Shown: piece after piece, positions 1 through 9,549 of the stretch
Position numbering within the stretch: the first letter of the stretch is position 1
How the letters are laid out: each line of letters begins with the position of its first letter
From: Pseudogymnoascus destructans
Lineage: Eukaryota; Ascomycota; Leotiomycetes; Thelebolales; Thelebolaceae
DNA: 64,000 nucleotides
Reading direction: 5' to 3'
NCBI RefSeq assembly: GCF_001641265.1
Contig: NW_020167533.1
Location: 868,001-932,000 of the forward strand
Notes under the pieces: generated by a model
Seen by the model: the letters and a program-made list of their open reading frames with translations, nothing else
Databases searched by the model: none
What the model was told of the DNA's origin: nothing
Made by a program: the position numbers and the translations under genes

Positions 1-446
1 CTAGGATATAGCGTATAGTTATGTATGATTTCGCTAGCACAGTAGACAAGTTTGTGTCCTCTTACAAGCTCTTAGAGCATTGCACTTTCACTCACGACCT
101 CTACAACAAGGTAGTTAGCTTTCTCACTGTCTCTCTATAGCAGAAACTTCTAACTACACCCCTACCTGCCTTAGAAGCCAGCCCTTACTAGCAGCTACCT
201 CTATAGGGCCGAAATCTGTCAGCTAGGCAGATGTAGCTAAGACCCTAAAAAACTCAGGGGCTTCTCTTTAGGGATCTAGGTCCCTAGCTCATTGTCATAC
301 TGACATTCGTTGCAGTCAGTTTGCTATCAAACTCAAGAGCAAACTTAGAAATCTCCTCCTCAAACCTACAAGTCAGGGTTAGAAAATCAATTATAATCAT
401 GATTATGTAGTCGTAATCATAATCATGATTATTTATAAAGCATATA
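1..446. other. Degenerate sequence, no gene
   Basis: I see no coding sequence here. Bases 289-378 are a short copy of the end of a dispersed repeat. The same run occurs at 57702-57785 in the same orientation and at 26635-26722 in reverse, where it forms the 3' end of a pogo-like remnant. Positions 400-440 hold an imperfect AT-rich palindrome of TAATCATGATTA type. The rest is unassigned. Confidence 0.5.
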
Positions 447-528
447 ACGTACTTGACAAGCGAGCTGCGCATGCATGCGAGCTGCGCACTCCCCACCAAT
501 TCTACGACCTATATTCCTTAAAATCAAT

Positions 529-1866
529 ATGCCTCCACTAATTGACCTCCAACCGATCCGCAAAGAGGGTCAGATGACTCTAGCACTCCAGGCCTACAAA
601 AATGGCCATTTTACAAGTATTAGGGGTGCTGCAAACACGTACGATATCCCTGAATTGACATTACGATCACGCGTTAAAGGATGGCCCTCGCGACGCGATT
701 TACGGCCTACAAACACAAAGCTCACGGATCTAGAAGAGTTAACACTCGTTCAATGGATATTATCTATGGAGAAACGAGGCCTACCACTTTGAGCTACTTC
801 TATATGACAAATGGCAAATCTACTACTTCAAAAACGGTCAGATGCGGTTCAAGACAATGTGCTTACAGTTGGCCAGCGCTGGGTTTATAACTTTGTACGA
901 CGACATGACTCCCTACAATCCAAATATACCCGTAAATACGACTTCAGCGGGCAAAATGCGAAGATCCTACGATTATTCGGAACTGGTTTTGGCTTGTACA
1001 AAATACAATTGCTAAATATGGGATCCAAGAGGAGGATATATATAACTTTGACGAGATTGGATTTCAAATGGGGGTTATTACAATGCAAAGGTTGTTACGG
1101 GTTCTGAAAGAGCTGGCAGGCCACTTTGCGTACAGCCAGGGAATCGCGAATGGGTTACAGTTATCGAGTCAATATCGTCGTACGGATGGAGCCTACCGCC
1201 AATGGTTATTTTTCAGGGTAAGGTTCACATATCAACTTGGTATACAGATACCTTACCTTTGGATTGGACAATTGGAGTAGTAATAAAGGGTGGACGGACG
1301 ACTCTCTAGGCCTTACCTGGCTTACGGACGTCTTTCAGAAGCATACAAAGGACCGTACGAAAAGGGTATACTGACTTATTATCATTGACGGACACGGAAG
1401 CAATTCTACTCCAGAGTTCGACTTATTCTGCTCAGAGCACTTGATTATTACGCTCTGTATGCCACCGCATTCGTCACATCTTTTACAGCCACTAGATGTT
1501 AGCTGTTTTGCAGTTTTAAAGCGATCGTACAGACAACAAATTGAGGAATATATGCGGGCTGGGGTCAACCATATCGACAAACCAGATTTCCTTATGGCTT
1601 ACATTTCAGCCCGTGAGGAGTCTATGACTGTTAATACAGTCCGTAATGGGTTCGCAGCTACAGGTTTAGTTCCATACAACCCTACACAGGTACTCGAGAA
1701 GCTAAATACTCAGTTACGGACACCAACTCCGCCCGTGGCTATTTCTTCTGAGCAGGACCGTTGGGTACCTGAAACACCTCATAACGCTGCTCAATTAGAG
1801 CTCCAGACTAAGACAGTTAAAGGGCTTTTCCAGGGTCGTACGACTGGTTCTTCTAGTCCTGACTTA
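529..1866 (+). pseudogene. Broken pogo/Fot1-like transposase
   Basis: The ATG at 529 opens a psq-type helix-turn-helix region (MPPLIDLQPIRKEGQ onward), followed by a CENP-B-type DNA-binding stretch at about 811-1000 (VGQRWVYNFVRR). After several frame changes comes the C-terminal part of the DDD endonuclease at 1441-1866, with LCMPPHSSHLLQPLDVSCF containing the third catalytic Asp. Stop and frame errors near 790, 1070 and 1260 separate these pieces, so no working protein can be made. The intact relative at 42855-44291 supplies the domain order. The C-terminal tail is lost at the junction with the next fragment. Confidence 0.8.
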
Positions 1867-2032
1867 GATTTTTTGGTGTTCGGATAGCCTCGATATCTAG
1901 AATGATTTTTGCTTCTTGGGTAATCACTGACATAATAAAAGGTGGAAAAAAACGCGTTGTTAAGTTAGAGGGTAGGAAATTCGGGAAAAGTGTCCGAGGT
2001 ACTGATATGTCCGACGTACTGATAAACCACGT
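1867..2032 (-). mobile_element. 5'-terminal remnant of a second pogo-like element
   Basis: On the minus strand this holds a terminal sequence ACGTGGTTTATCAGTAC with a repeated TATCAGTAC motif, then a leader, then an ATG and about 25 codons starting MSVITQEAKIILDIEAIRT. It closely parallels the 5' end of the element at 40232 (MSVHTQEARIILAIEAIRT). Only the first 165 or so bases survive. The broken side abuts the transposase pseudogene to its left. Confidence 0.75.
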
Positions 2033-3293
2033 TATATATATGTAGTATAATATAATATAACTCCTGATGGCATCCGGGCTCATAACCTATTGCAAATGCG
2101 GCCGTACGCCCGTTGAGGAACTCGTGATCTTGGCTGGTAATCGGGTAATATCTCACAGCCAAACTGAGTTCTCACTTTTGGGTGCGTACAGTAACGCTTC
2201 ACTGGAATAGGAATAATTATAGTATACTACAGTAGGCAGTAATAGGCAGTAGGAATAGACTGGATTAAAGAGCTATCTACGGGGCCTACGCTACCTATTT
2301 GTAGGCCAAGATGGGCACTCCGTTTGACGCTGGAATTGCTCAAGCCCACGCCCGTCCTGCCGCTGAGCTTGGTTCTACGAGCCCGTGGGGGTATGGCGGG
2401 GGCCGCTTCTACAACAGATAACACCAAACTTTATGTTGGAACTGCGTTCCTAGTAGTACGCTGTACAGCGTAGATTGTATACTGCTACCGGTATATATCA
2501 CCCATAGTTAATCAAGTCGTCAAACTCCAAATATGTGCTCAACACTTTATCACCACAGTGCCCGGGCACGTGATCGCAATAGGTGCAAGACCCATCAAAC
2601 TTCTCACAAACCATCCCAGAGTTTCACGAACCCGTAGTAACTCATTGTGGACCACGTAGTAGTTTGATCCCACGTCTTTATAACTCATTTTCTAGGACAC
2701 AAGCCTGTCTTTTCTCTGCTTTTTTCCGCCATACAATCCCAATGTTCCCGTAAGCTTATTCTGTCCCCCTGGTTTGCCTCCGCAGGTCAGCCTCAGTACC
2801 AAACAACCTCTGAGCACCATACAATTGTATGACTATGCCATGGCAATCGCCCCAGAAGGTTGCCTGGTTGGTACCAGCAAGAGGTTTGGGCGGGGAGGCG
2901 AAACAATTTTAGAGGGATATGGAACGCAAAAGTGATTTCAAACAGGAAATGATTGTGTAAGGAGTCATATCGTACTTTTTTTGCTATGAAGCAGATGGGA
3001 GTATTTCAGGCTTGGAGTCCAGATGACACGCGGCCCTTGGTGAAATGCCATATGAATCGAGGCTTTGCTGCTGGTCTGACTTGGGTTTTGGAAGTGCGCC
3101 CTCCCTCCAAGACTAAAGCACGATTAATGCTTGAAAATAGATTTTCAATATAGCTCTGGATGCTTGCAAGATCTGCTCTAGAAGTGTAATTCCATACAGA
3201 GTTCGTCTATACTCTCTGTTAGGAGCGGGGTCAGGTTGATATCAAGGGCGCCAATACAGCTTTAGCACACTGAAAGCTCAAACACGGCTTACA
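2033..3293. other. Intergenic, no gene recognised
   Basis: About 1.26 kb separates the left transposon block from the first host gene. Short open frames exist (for example 2953-3153) but show no family resemblance or initiation context. A small palindrome CATACAATTGTATG lies near 2818-2831. The last few hundred bases presumably contain the promoter of the gene at 3294, but I cannot point to elements. Confidence 0.4.
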
Positions 3294-3611
3294 ATGTGCA
3301 ACTATCACCTACTGCACTACCTTTGCGGCCACACCTCTCTCTGGGCCGGCAGCAACTGCTACGACCTCTACACACAGCTCCAGCGCATCAACGACCCTCT
3401 CTATTACACCTCACCGTACGCCCATCAGGTCCCATTCGAGATGCCGAGGCAGTGCTTGCCGAGTAGGAATAATATCAGGCAGCAGAGGGTTGGGGAGTGC
3501 TGTGGGCTGGTAGAGTGTTCGAATGATATGGGGTCCCTATATGCGAGGAGATATGGATGTGGAACAGAGGATGCGGCTTGGGGGAAGAGGATTGGCGTTG
3601 GGTGGAGATAG
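3294..3611 (+). CDS. Small hypothetical protein of the fungal MCxYxxxHYxCGH type
   Basis: This is a single-exon open frame of 105 residues starting MCNYHLLHYLCGHTS. The opening Cys/His pattern (C2, H5, H8, C11, H13) resembles small conserved proteins that are common in Pezizomycotina genomes and have no assigned function. Six further Cys lie between residues 22 and 90 (for example ECCGLVEC). There is no signal peptide or membrane segment. The Cys/His start could bind a metal, but that is inference. The gene sits between transposon debris and the complex I assembly factor and runs towards it. The call rests on the N-terminal pattern and frame length only. Confidence 0.5.
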   Translation: MCNYHLLHYLCGHTSLWAGSNCYDLYTQLQRINDPLYYTSPYAHQVPFEMPRQCLPSRNNIRQQRVGECCGLVECSNDMGSLYARRYGCGTEDAAWGKRIGVGWR

Positions 3612-3912
3612 GGGGGGTGTTGTTGTTCGAGATGGGATGCCATAGCTGGTAGAAAATTTGGGGATCTCTTGTGGGCTCGAAAGGTGTGAAAATGGTTAGG
3701 CGTGGCATCTGCATTCGTTAGTAAAGGTTTTCAAGCAGCTCATATTTATGGAGGTTGAAGCAGGAGCAGTATTTTCTTTCGGGCCTTTTCCCTTGGCCCA
3801 TGACAATACAATGACTTGAAAAGTGATATATTAGAGGTTCAATAAATTTTACACGGTATCCCATATATTCCACAGCGGAGATGTTCACGTATCTTACGGT
3901 CGGACTTCCTAT
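3612..3912. other. Convergent intergenic gap
   Basis: The 300 bases between the two convergent genes hold no frame of note. They should contain both 3' ends; AATAAATTTTA near 3841 could serve polyadenylation on the plus strand. Nothing else is visible. Confidence 0.4.
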
Positions 3913-4825
3913 TCAACGCTTCGCAGCGGTCGCCTTCCCGGACACAGCACCAACACCATCTCTCCACCCTAGCGGCACTAAAGCGGCTGCCACACTGCCC
4001 AGGCCTCTTTCGGTGGCCAGTAGGTTATACTGTGCAGCCGCATTCCTCGTATCTTGTATCTCAACCTGGATTCCCAGTGAATTAATCGCCTTCCTCGTCG
4101 CCGGACTCAGCGGCATCATATTCGGTCCCAATCCTAGGATCAACAGGTCTATGGCATGTCAGTCACCCATCATAACTCCAAGCACCAGGCTCATTCAGAC
4201 AACACAAGCCTCGAGGTAACTCACCAGGTTTCGGCCACACCATTCCCAGAACTCCCCAACTCTCGTCCCCAACCTCCCACAGTCCTTTATCATTTGCCAG
4301 TCTCTTGTTCTCCTCTCCCTCTGCCCTATTAGCATTCCACGGCTTCCATGAAAACACCTCCCCATTCACCAGAAGTACGCCAGCCCCATTCGTAATCTTC
4401 ACTCCGTTATTAAGGTGGAACCCGTCCCAGAGACACGCGTCGATTGCGGTGCTGGGCACGGGTGTGCCGCCGAGGACGTCGAGGTTGGAGAAGTCGGTCT
4501 GTGTGCTCTCTTCGCTAACTGGTCCGCGGTCGCGGGATGGCGGTTTATGCATTGAGACTGGTGTGGTGGATAGAGAGCGCGAAGGTGACGATAATGCTCG
4601 TGGGGTAGGGAGGGAGGTCGCGGGGCGGCGGGTAGAGTAACAGCGGGAGCTGGGGGAGAGGATCGAGCGGGCGATTTCATGGATGCTAGGACGCACAGAG
4701 GCGCGTTGGAGATGGCGGAGAGGCTGCATCATGTTGGTTGAGCCCGTACGAAGGAATTGATGGGCGAAAGGTCGTAGGTGCTTAGGTTTGCGCTGGAGCT
4801 TTGGGGAAGGGCCTGTCAAAACCAT
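3913..4825 (-). CDS. ndufaf3: Mitochondrial complex I assembly factor, NDUFAF3-like (Mth938/DUF498 domain)
   Basis: Two exons, 4225-4825 and 3913-4148, are joined across a 76-bp intron (GTGAGT ... CATAG), giving 278 residues. The splice restores the family motif WPKPDLLILGLGPNMMPLS. The first 100 or so residues are rich in Arg, Ser and Pro, as in a mitochondrial presequence. Met32 or Met33 (near 4732) is an equally plausible start and gives a cleaner presequence (MMQPLRHLQRASVRPS). The Mth938-like domain starts near residue 110 with FSNLDVLGGTPVPSTAI and ends with an ATERGLGSVAAALVP stretch. Known relatives act in the matrix in early assembly of NADH:ubiquinone oxidoreductase. The frame is intact, so this is probably a working host gene. 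Confidence 0.88.
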
Positions 4826-5597
4826 ATATTTTTAGCGGCGCCCGATAAGATTACAAGCGCCGACGTCACTACTTCCAAGAGTAGGATTCCAGGGACGGAA
4901 GGAACGATAAATACATTTTGATATGATGGCTTTGGAATACAAAACTGTTAATCATGAGAAGGTAATCTACGTAGCCGTTGTTAAATTATTGTTCTTCATG
5001 AAATATTGTGGTTACATTGTTCACATAACTTAGTCTAATTTAAATGCCAGCTATTTATTTATTCATTTTTAAAACATTTGTGCACTGCAGTGTGCGGCGA
5101 ATCACCTCCCGAATACGATTCGGCAATTTGGTGATTCATTCATATTTTTGAGGTATTCGCCGAATCATGACTCGAATCTAATTCGAGTCATGATTCGAAT
5201 CTTTGAGGCTTAAATAGAGTGTACTCGGTGTTCCACCCACTCGCTTCGCTCGTAGGTGGCGACAGCGATCTGTGCACGCGACAGCGATATGTGCATGTAC
5301 ACCGCCACTTTGATACATAGATGTAATAATAATATTTGTCGTAACAACAACCCTCTACGATGCCTTTGAATAGCGATCCAAGTCGAGCTAAATTCCTCAA
5401 ACACCTCTTTCTTTTGTGCCTGCTTTCTATGCGTATTTAAAGTCTTCGTATGAATCGAGTGGAATTCAGGGTGTGCCTTAAGGAAGTGTTGTAACCACCG
5501 TTGCGATGGGATCGTACGATCGGGTCGCAAGTCTGCAACAGCCCGTAAAACCATTGATCGGTTTGCAGGGACCCCACGCTTAAGTTGGTCATATATA

Positions 5598-6031
5598 TTG
5601 AAACAACCAGATACTTATACAATTACTTGGGTTGCCCGCAAGTTTAATGTCAACCGTGAGACACTCCGACGACACATTACTACCCCTCTCCTTCCCCGCG
5701 GGGGTCAAAACCGAGTTTTATCTCAAGAACAAGATACTGCAGTTTGTCAATTTATATATGACCAACTTAAGCGTGGGGTCCCTGCAAACCGATCAATGGT
5801 TTTATGGGCTGTTGCAGACTTGCGACCCGATCGTACGATCCCATCGCAACGGTGGTTACAACACTTCCTTAAGGCACACCCTGAATTCCACTCGATTCAT
5901 ACGAAGACTTTAAATACGCATAGAAAGCAGGCACAAAAGAAAGAGGTGTTTGAGGAATTTAGCTCGACTTGGATCGCTATTCAAAGGCATCGTAGAGGGT
6001 TGTTGTTACGACAAATATTATTATTTCATCT
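5598..6031 (+). pseudogene. N-terminal half of a pogo-like transposase
   Basis: The open frame starts MKQPDTYTITWVARKFNVN and contains the psq helix-turn-helix and CENP-B-type DNA-binding region with PRGGQNRVLS and PSQRWLQHFLKAHPEF motifs, about 140 residues in all. It ends where the nested element at 6033 begins. After that element the host sequence continues straight into the terminal repeat, so the DDD domain was absent before the insertion. A second, inverted copy of residues 61-140 lies at 5224-5597 on the minus strand. Confidence 0.75.
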
Positions 6032-6032
6032 A

Positions 6033-8222
6033 ATCGTTGGTTCTCAAACCACCGCCTGGAGGCGGTTGGCGAAAGCGAACTGGGACGCGAAAGCGATTGT
6101 GGGACACTTCGGGAGCGGACTCGCGACGCGACACGACCGACCATGAACACGACTGACAACGTAACAATGCTGTAAATATATATAAGTTATAGAATTAAAT
6201 AATTAAAAAAGATTTGGATCAATATTGTCAGGCAGTGATTGATCATCACAGCCACCGTCACTTGCATCGTGAATCATGTCGTAGTCCAAGCCTGCAAAGT
6301 TCACGTACCCACTCTCCTCGATGGCTAACAGTCGGTCCGCCTCCTCCTCCTCCTCACGTTTCTTCTGTGTAACGTCCGGGTCAATGATTTCTGTACGTAA
6401 GCCAATTGGTGGCTCCGTGTCTGGGTTACTTTTTTGAAATTCATGTAGGTCCTTTTTCCGTGTACGTTCTGCCTTCCGTGCATCGATGCCAGCACGGAGC
6501 TGCATCTTACGCTCAACGTTCACCATGCGTGTTCTCTCTCTTTTCTCCCGTGCTTCTTCTAAAAGTTGCTTCTTTACCTTCTTCTCATAAATCCTTTGCC
6601 GTGCATGTTCAACTGTAATAGCACCGCCTTTTTGAATAGATTTCCGACTTCTAACCTTCCCGCTGTCGTTGCTCAGTCATAATAGTAGTAATTTGTACAA
6701 GCTCTGACTGGAACAGCTCAGCCTCTGTTAACTGAGTTTGGATTTCAGTATAAGAAGATGCCCACTTTTGCCGTGACGGTGAACTAAGGATCTTATCAAA
6801 TGTTTGACTCCATGTTGAAAGATCATAACTTGCTTGAAATGCGCGTTGTGGTGTTTCTAAAACTTCTGGTTTTGCATATATAGCAACCTTCTCTTGAATC
6901 TTTTCATAGTTAGGTGGCCAAATACCTGCATCTCTAAAAGACTTGATACAGTTACCCTTTGTAAATGTCTGCTTACGGATAGTAGACAAGTCTCTAAAGA
7001 AAGATATAACATTATAATCTGTATCAAAATTCCGGATTGCTTGTTGAATTGCACGTCGGTGCCAATGTTTATATTGTGCAAACACAGTAACATCTAGCGG
7101 TTGTAGAATATGCGTAAGATGAGACGGAAACACATGTAAGTGTATATTGTGTTGATGTGCAAGTATTATAAACTCTGGAACTTCATGTGAGACATGAGAG
7201 TCCATTATTAACAATTTCGTTCTTATAGACGGTGTATGTTGAATAAAATGCTGTAGATATTCCATTGCAAGCTCAGAGTTTGTATATCCGGAATCGGATA
7301 CTGCAACTTTCTCATCACCGTGTAGATTGTCATGGTACCAACTTTCCATGTGTAATTTTCCTTGTATAATAAGGAACGGTGGAAGTGCAATGCCAGCAGC
7401 TGAAATTGTCTCTATAACTGTAAGACTTTGTCTGTTCTCTGGAGCTTGTATATAAAGCTATAAATATTAGAATAATATAAAGTAAGATAAGTAGAAACAA
7501 CTTACCTCCTTTACTGCAGATGGTACCAACACATGTTCACCTCCAACTTCATCAAAGTTGTAGATATCACCTGCAGTAATATCTAGTTGATTACACACAT
7601 CTTTAAATTCATAAAACCATTCTTTAATAGCTGATACTTCATGAGATGCAACCCGTGCTGCTTCAATTGGCCGGGTTTTTATTGTATGGAAGTTGTGTTG
7701 TTGTGTCTTAATCCATGTCTGGAACCACCGTTGTGATGGTGGTGCACGTGTTGGAGTTTCTGCTGCACGTAGTTGGCAGATGGCACTGAACACCATAGGC
7801 TTAGTTGCACCGTACCCATTTCCGTACGAGCGTTGGATGTATCTTTGTATAGCTGTAACTTGTACATCAGACAGTACTCTGTTCTGGCCTCCGCGTGGCA
7901 CAGCGGTGCGTTGTGGTGATGCGCGTCGTTGTCGTAGTCGTATAGTCCGGAGCGTACTTGGGTTTACTCTGTACATCTGTGCTACTGTAGCACTCTTCTC
8001 TGTTGGGTTTTCATTTAAAAATTCAATGGCATTTAAAAGAGCTTCATTTTTATTTACTTCAACTACCGGCATAGTTGTGGTTGTAGTTGTGCTCGTTGTC
8101 GGTCATGTTCATGGTCGGTCGTGTCGCGTCGTGAGTCCGCTCCCGAAGTGTCCCACAATCGCTTTCGCGTCCCAGTTCGCTTTCGCCAACTGCCTCCAGG
8201 CGGTGGTTTGAGAACCAACGAT
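6033..8222 (-). mobile_element. Nearly intact pogo-like element nested in the fold-back element
   Basis: The terminal inverted repeats start ATCGTTGGTTCTCAAACC and run for roughly 110 bases (6033-6150 against 8110-8222), flanked by TA at 6031-6032 and 8223-8224. The element is 2190 bases long. Removing it restores the uninterrupted arm of the surrounding fold-back element, which is direct evidence of a TA-targeted insertion. It carries one transposase gene on the minus strand. Confidence 0.9.
6203..8072 (-). pseudogene. pogo-like DDD transposase with one intron and one frameshift
   Basis: Exon 1 (7506-8072) begins MPVVEVNKNEALLNAIEFLN and holds the psq helix-turn-helix, the CENP-B-type domain (PRGGQNRVLS, PSQRWFQTWIK) and the first catalytic Asp in YNFDEVGGEHV. 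A 48-bp intron (7458-7505, GTAAGT ... TATAG) is spliced in phase 0. Exon 2 carries the second Asp in LLIMDSHVSHE and the third in HILQPLDVTVF. Near 6655 a run of three G appears to hold one extra base: the frame stops there, while the shifted frame continues in a basic, coiled-coil-like tail to 6203. All three catalytic Asp positions are present. The usual DETGF is DEVGG here, which may matter for activity. Confidence 0.82.
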
Positions 8223-8357
8223 TATGTATCAAAGTGGCGGTGTACATGCACATATCGCTGTCGCGTGCACAGATCGCTGTCGCCACCTATGAGCAAAGCG
8301 AGTGGGTGGAACACCGAGTATAGAATATTGAAAACTATGGAAAATATTTAACTATGC

Positions 8358-9060
8358 CTAACCTATATGTTCACTTGCATCTTCGACATCCTCATCTTCG
8401 ACATCCTCATCTTCGACATCCTCATCTTCGACATCCTCATCGTCGACAATTATCCCCCAACCCCGTAGACATAGTAAATATCTAATTGTTGAAGGCAATA
8501 GTCTATTCCTTTTCTTTGTGACAATGTCAGCTCCTTGGCTAAAGACCCGTTCTGATGCTGCTGATGTTGCTGGAATTGCTAAATAGTCTCGAGCTATTTG
8601 TGCAATTATTGGATACTGATACTGCTTTGCTTGCCAATATTTAAGGATATTAGTCTCAGGCTTATCAACTCCTGGCTCATTAAGCCACCGTCTCCATTCA
8701 ACCTCTTGAAGTATAGGCTTTCGATGCTTAAACATCTCATCCTCGGAGTCCACTTCTTGAGGTATATCCTCATCCTCATTATCAAGCATAGCATCCATTT
8801 CCTCTGCTCGAATATCATTGTCCCGTGTTTTATACTTGTTATAACAAGCTGCAAACTGTGCTCTTGCTCGTTCTTTGCTTGTGTTATAAAAGCTTTCAGG
8901 CAAATAGAAGTCAAATATACTAAAATTAAACCGAGGATCACATATTGTTGCAACTGTTGAATGGCTTGACCGTTGGCTTGTTGCAAGTGGGAAAAGTCGT
9001 CCAATTTGTTGAATGCAGCAGTACAAGCTTCGTTGATACATGTATGCTTAACAGTCTGGT
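8358..9060 (-). pseudogene. hAT transposase, C-terminal half
   Basis: The minus-strand frame holds CDPRFNFSIFDFY, then an acidic linker and the hAT dimerisation region YPIIAQIARDYLAIPATSAASERVFS-type motif near residues 150-175, ending in LRGWGII. The first part (NEACTAAFNKLDDFSH) is in another frame, so there is one frameshift near 8945. The C-terminal tail is a VEDED-type repeat encoded by 15-base DNA repeats. It joins in sense, though not in orientation, to the N-terminal half at 9550-11130. Confidence 0.85.
8380..8446. repeat. 15-bp tandem repeat in the hAT C-terminus
   Basis: About four and a half copies of ATCCTCATCTTCGAC encode an acidic (DED-V-E) tail on the minus strand. The last copy differs by one base. 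Confidence 0.85.
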
Positions 9061-9549
9061 ATGTATCTGGTCCTTCTTTCCCTTCAATCAGTCATGCCTT
9101 CCTCAGAAAGGCTGGTAGTTAAGCCACTGAGTCATGTTGCCCCAGGGAGCGGCCTATTTATTCCGCGAATCTATCGACAACGGTTAGCTACACTCTTCTT
9201 TGTAAATTGATATGTTATTATAGAGGTTGCTAGAGGATATTTTTGTAGTTTAGTTATAGGGCATAAACATCCTTGGAATTGTCCAGCAGTTAGGAGTAGA
9301 ATAATATAAATATCCCAGTGCACCAGTGTGCAGCGAATCGTGATTCGGCATGATTCACCCCAAATCAGATTCGATTCATGATCTGATTCGGGCTATTTCT
9401 TGATGATTCGAATCATGATTCGGCAAGTATTTGAATGATCCGATGTTTAAGATGTCCAAGCGTCTAGCAGTGAGGACTTACTGTCGTCCTCAATATATAG
9501 CTTTTTAGATTGACATTTAATACATTCAATCATTACAATTATCATCATT

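Larger units (their letters stand above)
447..2032. mobile_element. Chimeric pogo/Fot1-like element with two 5' ends
   Basis: The left end starts after a TA (445-446) with ACGTACTTGACAAGCG and has the 12-mer GCGAGCTGCGCA twice in its first 60 bases. The right end is the 5' terminus of a different pogo-like family in reverse orientation and is also followed by TA (2033-2034). The two meet near 1866. Each side keeps a 5' terminus, so this is a head-to-head chimera and not one complete element. It matches the TA target of Tc1/mariner-pogo elements at both outer borders. Confidence 0.7.
5224..8318. mobile_element. Fold-back pogo-like element with long inverted arms
   Basis: The ends CTCGGTGTTCCACCCACTCGC (5224) and its reverse complement (to 8318) are flanked by TA at 5222-5223 and 8319-8320. 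The left arm (5224-5597) is an inverted copy of the right arm (5748-6030 plus 8225-8318), about 370 bases each, with a spacer of about 150 bases. Both arms encode the same stretch of pogo transposase. The right arm is interrupted at a TA by the 2.2-kb element at 6033-8222. Within each end a GCGACAGCGAT-type motif is repeated twice. There is no catalytic domain, so it could only have moved with help. Confidence 0.8.

Noticed and set aside
4305..4640. Plus-strand frame of 111 codons
   Set aside because: It is the antisense shadow of the complex I assembly factor exon.
7693..8211. Plus-strand frame of 172 codons
   Set aside because: Antisense to the pogo transposase exon and terminal repeat.
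9061..9323. Separate gene between the two hAT halves
   Set aside because: No open frame; it is best explained as flanking DNA brought in by the inversion.
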